Shown: one piece after another, positions 5,280-5,772 of the stretch | Layout: each line of letters opens with the position of its first letter | Position numbering within the stretch: the stretch's first letter is position 1 | Origin: Deltaproteobacteria bacterium | GTDB lineage: Bacteria; Desulfobacterota; Desulfobacteria; Desulfobacterales; JAFDCJ01 | Length of the DNA: 5,772 nucleotides | Reading direction: 5' to 3' | Assembly: GCA_024277475.1 (NCBI GenBank) | Contig: JAJRVC010000341.1 | Location: 1-5,772 of the forward strand | Notes under the pieces: model-generated | Databases searched by the model: none | Seen by the model: only the letters and a program-made list of their open reading frames with translations | Told to the model about the DNA's origin: nothing | Position numbers and translations under genes: made by a program

Positions 5280-5370
5280 GGCTGGCCAAAATAGGTACTA
5301 TAGTGAACTGCACCCCCCTGCCCATATCAAATTCATTCTGTCAATACCTATTTTGAATCTTTCGCCAGCC
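5280..5370. repeat. Interrupted inverted repeat of 11 + 7 bp arms
   Basis: CAAAATAGGTA (5287-5297) pairs perfectly with TACCTATTTTG (5345-5355). The next outward blocks GGCTGGC (5280-5286) and GCCAGCC (5364-5370) also pair perfectly, with 8 extra bases on the right arm. The 47-bp interior shows no obvious gene. It looks like a decayed palindromic repeat or the core of a small non-autonomous element; no transposase is present. Confidence 0.5.
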
Positions 5371-5404
5371 ATAGACATGGTTGGTGATTCATTTTTTGTC
5401 TCGC

Positions 5405-5416
5405 TCCCACGTGGGA
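5405..5416. repeat. Perfect 12-bp palindrome TCCCACGTGGGA
   Basis: A self-complementary 12-mer with no spacer, in gene-free DNA about 190 bp upstream of the target promoter. It may be a binding site for a dimeric protein or chance; nothing else supports a function. Confidence 0.3.
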
Positions 5417-5480
5417 TTGTCTCTTCGACGCGTGTCCCAGGAATTGCACTTTTTGCCTCTACCGGGGGTAGAAGCGCTCA

Positions 5481-5593
5481 ATTTTGGAGTGCATTGACTG
5501 TGTCAATGCCTGCGAGCAAAGCTCGCAAGTGCTGGCGCACAGGGTTTGACGGCTTCGCCGCCAGGCATCCATACAGTGGATGCACTCCAAAAT
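5481..5593. repeat. 113-bp palindromic repeat element with inner hairpins
   Basis: ATTTTGGAGTGCAT at the left end is the exact complement of ATGCACTCCAAAAT at the right end (one further base pair on each side also matches). Inside lie five small hairpins in a row: 5491-5509 (8-bp stem), 5511-5527 (7-bp stem, AAA loop), 5529-5540 (4 bp), 5550-5560 (4 bp, TTC loop) and 5565-5583 (7-bp stem). The trinucleotide TCA stands on both sides (5478-5480 and 5594-5596), a possible short target duplication. There is no coding capacity. The structure fits a MITE-like or REP-like dispersed palindrome; copies elsewhere cannot be seen from this window. Confidence 0.65.
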
Positions 5594-5632
5594 TCAACCA
5601 ATGAGAAAAATCGCATAAAACTTTTGGCATTA

Positions 5633-5772
5633 TCATACACACCCAGGCACGTCCTGAACCCCTCTTACCCGTCGGCTCACTTCTGAGATTCGTTCAAAGT
5701 CTTCCTTGCTGACATCCTCGGGCACACCGCCGGAATCCATGAAAATCAGACGACCATATTTTCGTCCCAGCT
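5633..5772 (-). CDS. 3' end of an unidentified gene (5' part beyond window)
   Basis: Only the last 46 codons are visible, ending with a TGA at 5633-5635. The translation contains YGRLIFMDSGGVPEDVSKED and then FERISEVSRRVRGVQ, ending DVPGCV. A hydrophobic strand (LIFM) followed by a charged amphipathic helix looks like genuine protein, and codon use is not degenerate. I do not recognise the family. It lies on the same strand upstream of the DGR but is separated from it by 464 bp of palindrome-rich DNA and the target gene's own promoter, so it is probably not in the same operon. No hairpin with a T tract follows its stop. Confidence 0.55.
   Translation of the reverse strand, partial: LGRKYGRLIFMDSGGVPEDVSKEDFERISEVSRRVRGVQDVPGCV

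Noticed and set aside
5221..5604. 127-codon plus-strand open frame upstream of the target
   Set aside because: It runs through the promoter, all the inverted repeats and the 113-bp palindrome, and the translation looks non-coding.
5169..5632. CRISPR array or attC-like recombination site
   Set aside because: The repeats here are inverted and unique rather than direct and regularly spaced, and there is no integrase or cas gene.

Overview
This window is dominated by a complete diversity-generating retroelement (DGR). It occupies about 563-5168, and every gene in it is read from the minus strand. In transcription order it holds four parts: (1) a 949-residue target protein, an apparently membrane-anchored NACHT NTPase with a C-terminal FGE-sulfatase/C-type-lectin-like (CLec) domain and the variable repeat (VR) at its extreme C-terminus; (2) a small accessory gene of the Avd type; (3) the template repeat (TR); (4) a DGR-type reverse transcriptase (RT). 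VR (2331-2447) and TR (1769-1885) are both 117 bp and align without gaps. They differ at 13 positions. Twelve of these are at template adenines on the coding strand, which is the signature of adenine-directed mutagenic retrohoming. The thirteenth is a silent C-to-G at the edge of the invariant 3' end.

How the parts work together (known for the family, inferred here): RT and Avd copy the TR RNA into adenine-mutagenised cDNA, which replaces the VR and so varies the binding face of the CLec domain. Here that face sits on an NLR-like NACHT protein whose N-terminus has two predicted membrane helices and no recognisable enzyme. It therefore looks like a self-diversifying, membrane-linked conflict or defence sensor. 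The accessory gene carries an in-frame TAA that removes its last 26 codons, although those codons still read as a conserved Avd C-terminus. The cassette may have lost autonomous function recently, or may depend on an Avd supplied in trans.

Region by region: 1-364 is the start of a minus-strand lipoprotein gene cut by the window edge. 365-562 holds a 50-codon open stretch without a convincing start, possibly a gene remnant, in frame with the RT stop. 563-5168 is the DGR. 5169-5632 is a 464-bp gene-free region with a near-consensus sigma70-type promoter for the target gene, a 13-bp palindrome filling most of its spacer, and several further inverted repeats. One of these is a 113-bp, highly folded palindromic element. 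5633-5772 is the 3' end of another minus-strand gene of unknown function.

The organism is a bacterium that cannot be identified from this window. Fusions of NACHT and CLec domains as DGR targets are known mainly from large-genome, often multicellular or filamentous bacteria (cyanobacteria, purple sulfur bacteria, some Desulfobacterota). That fits the palindrome-rich intergenic DNA but does not prove it.
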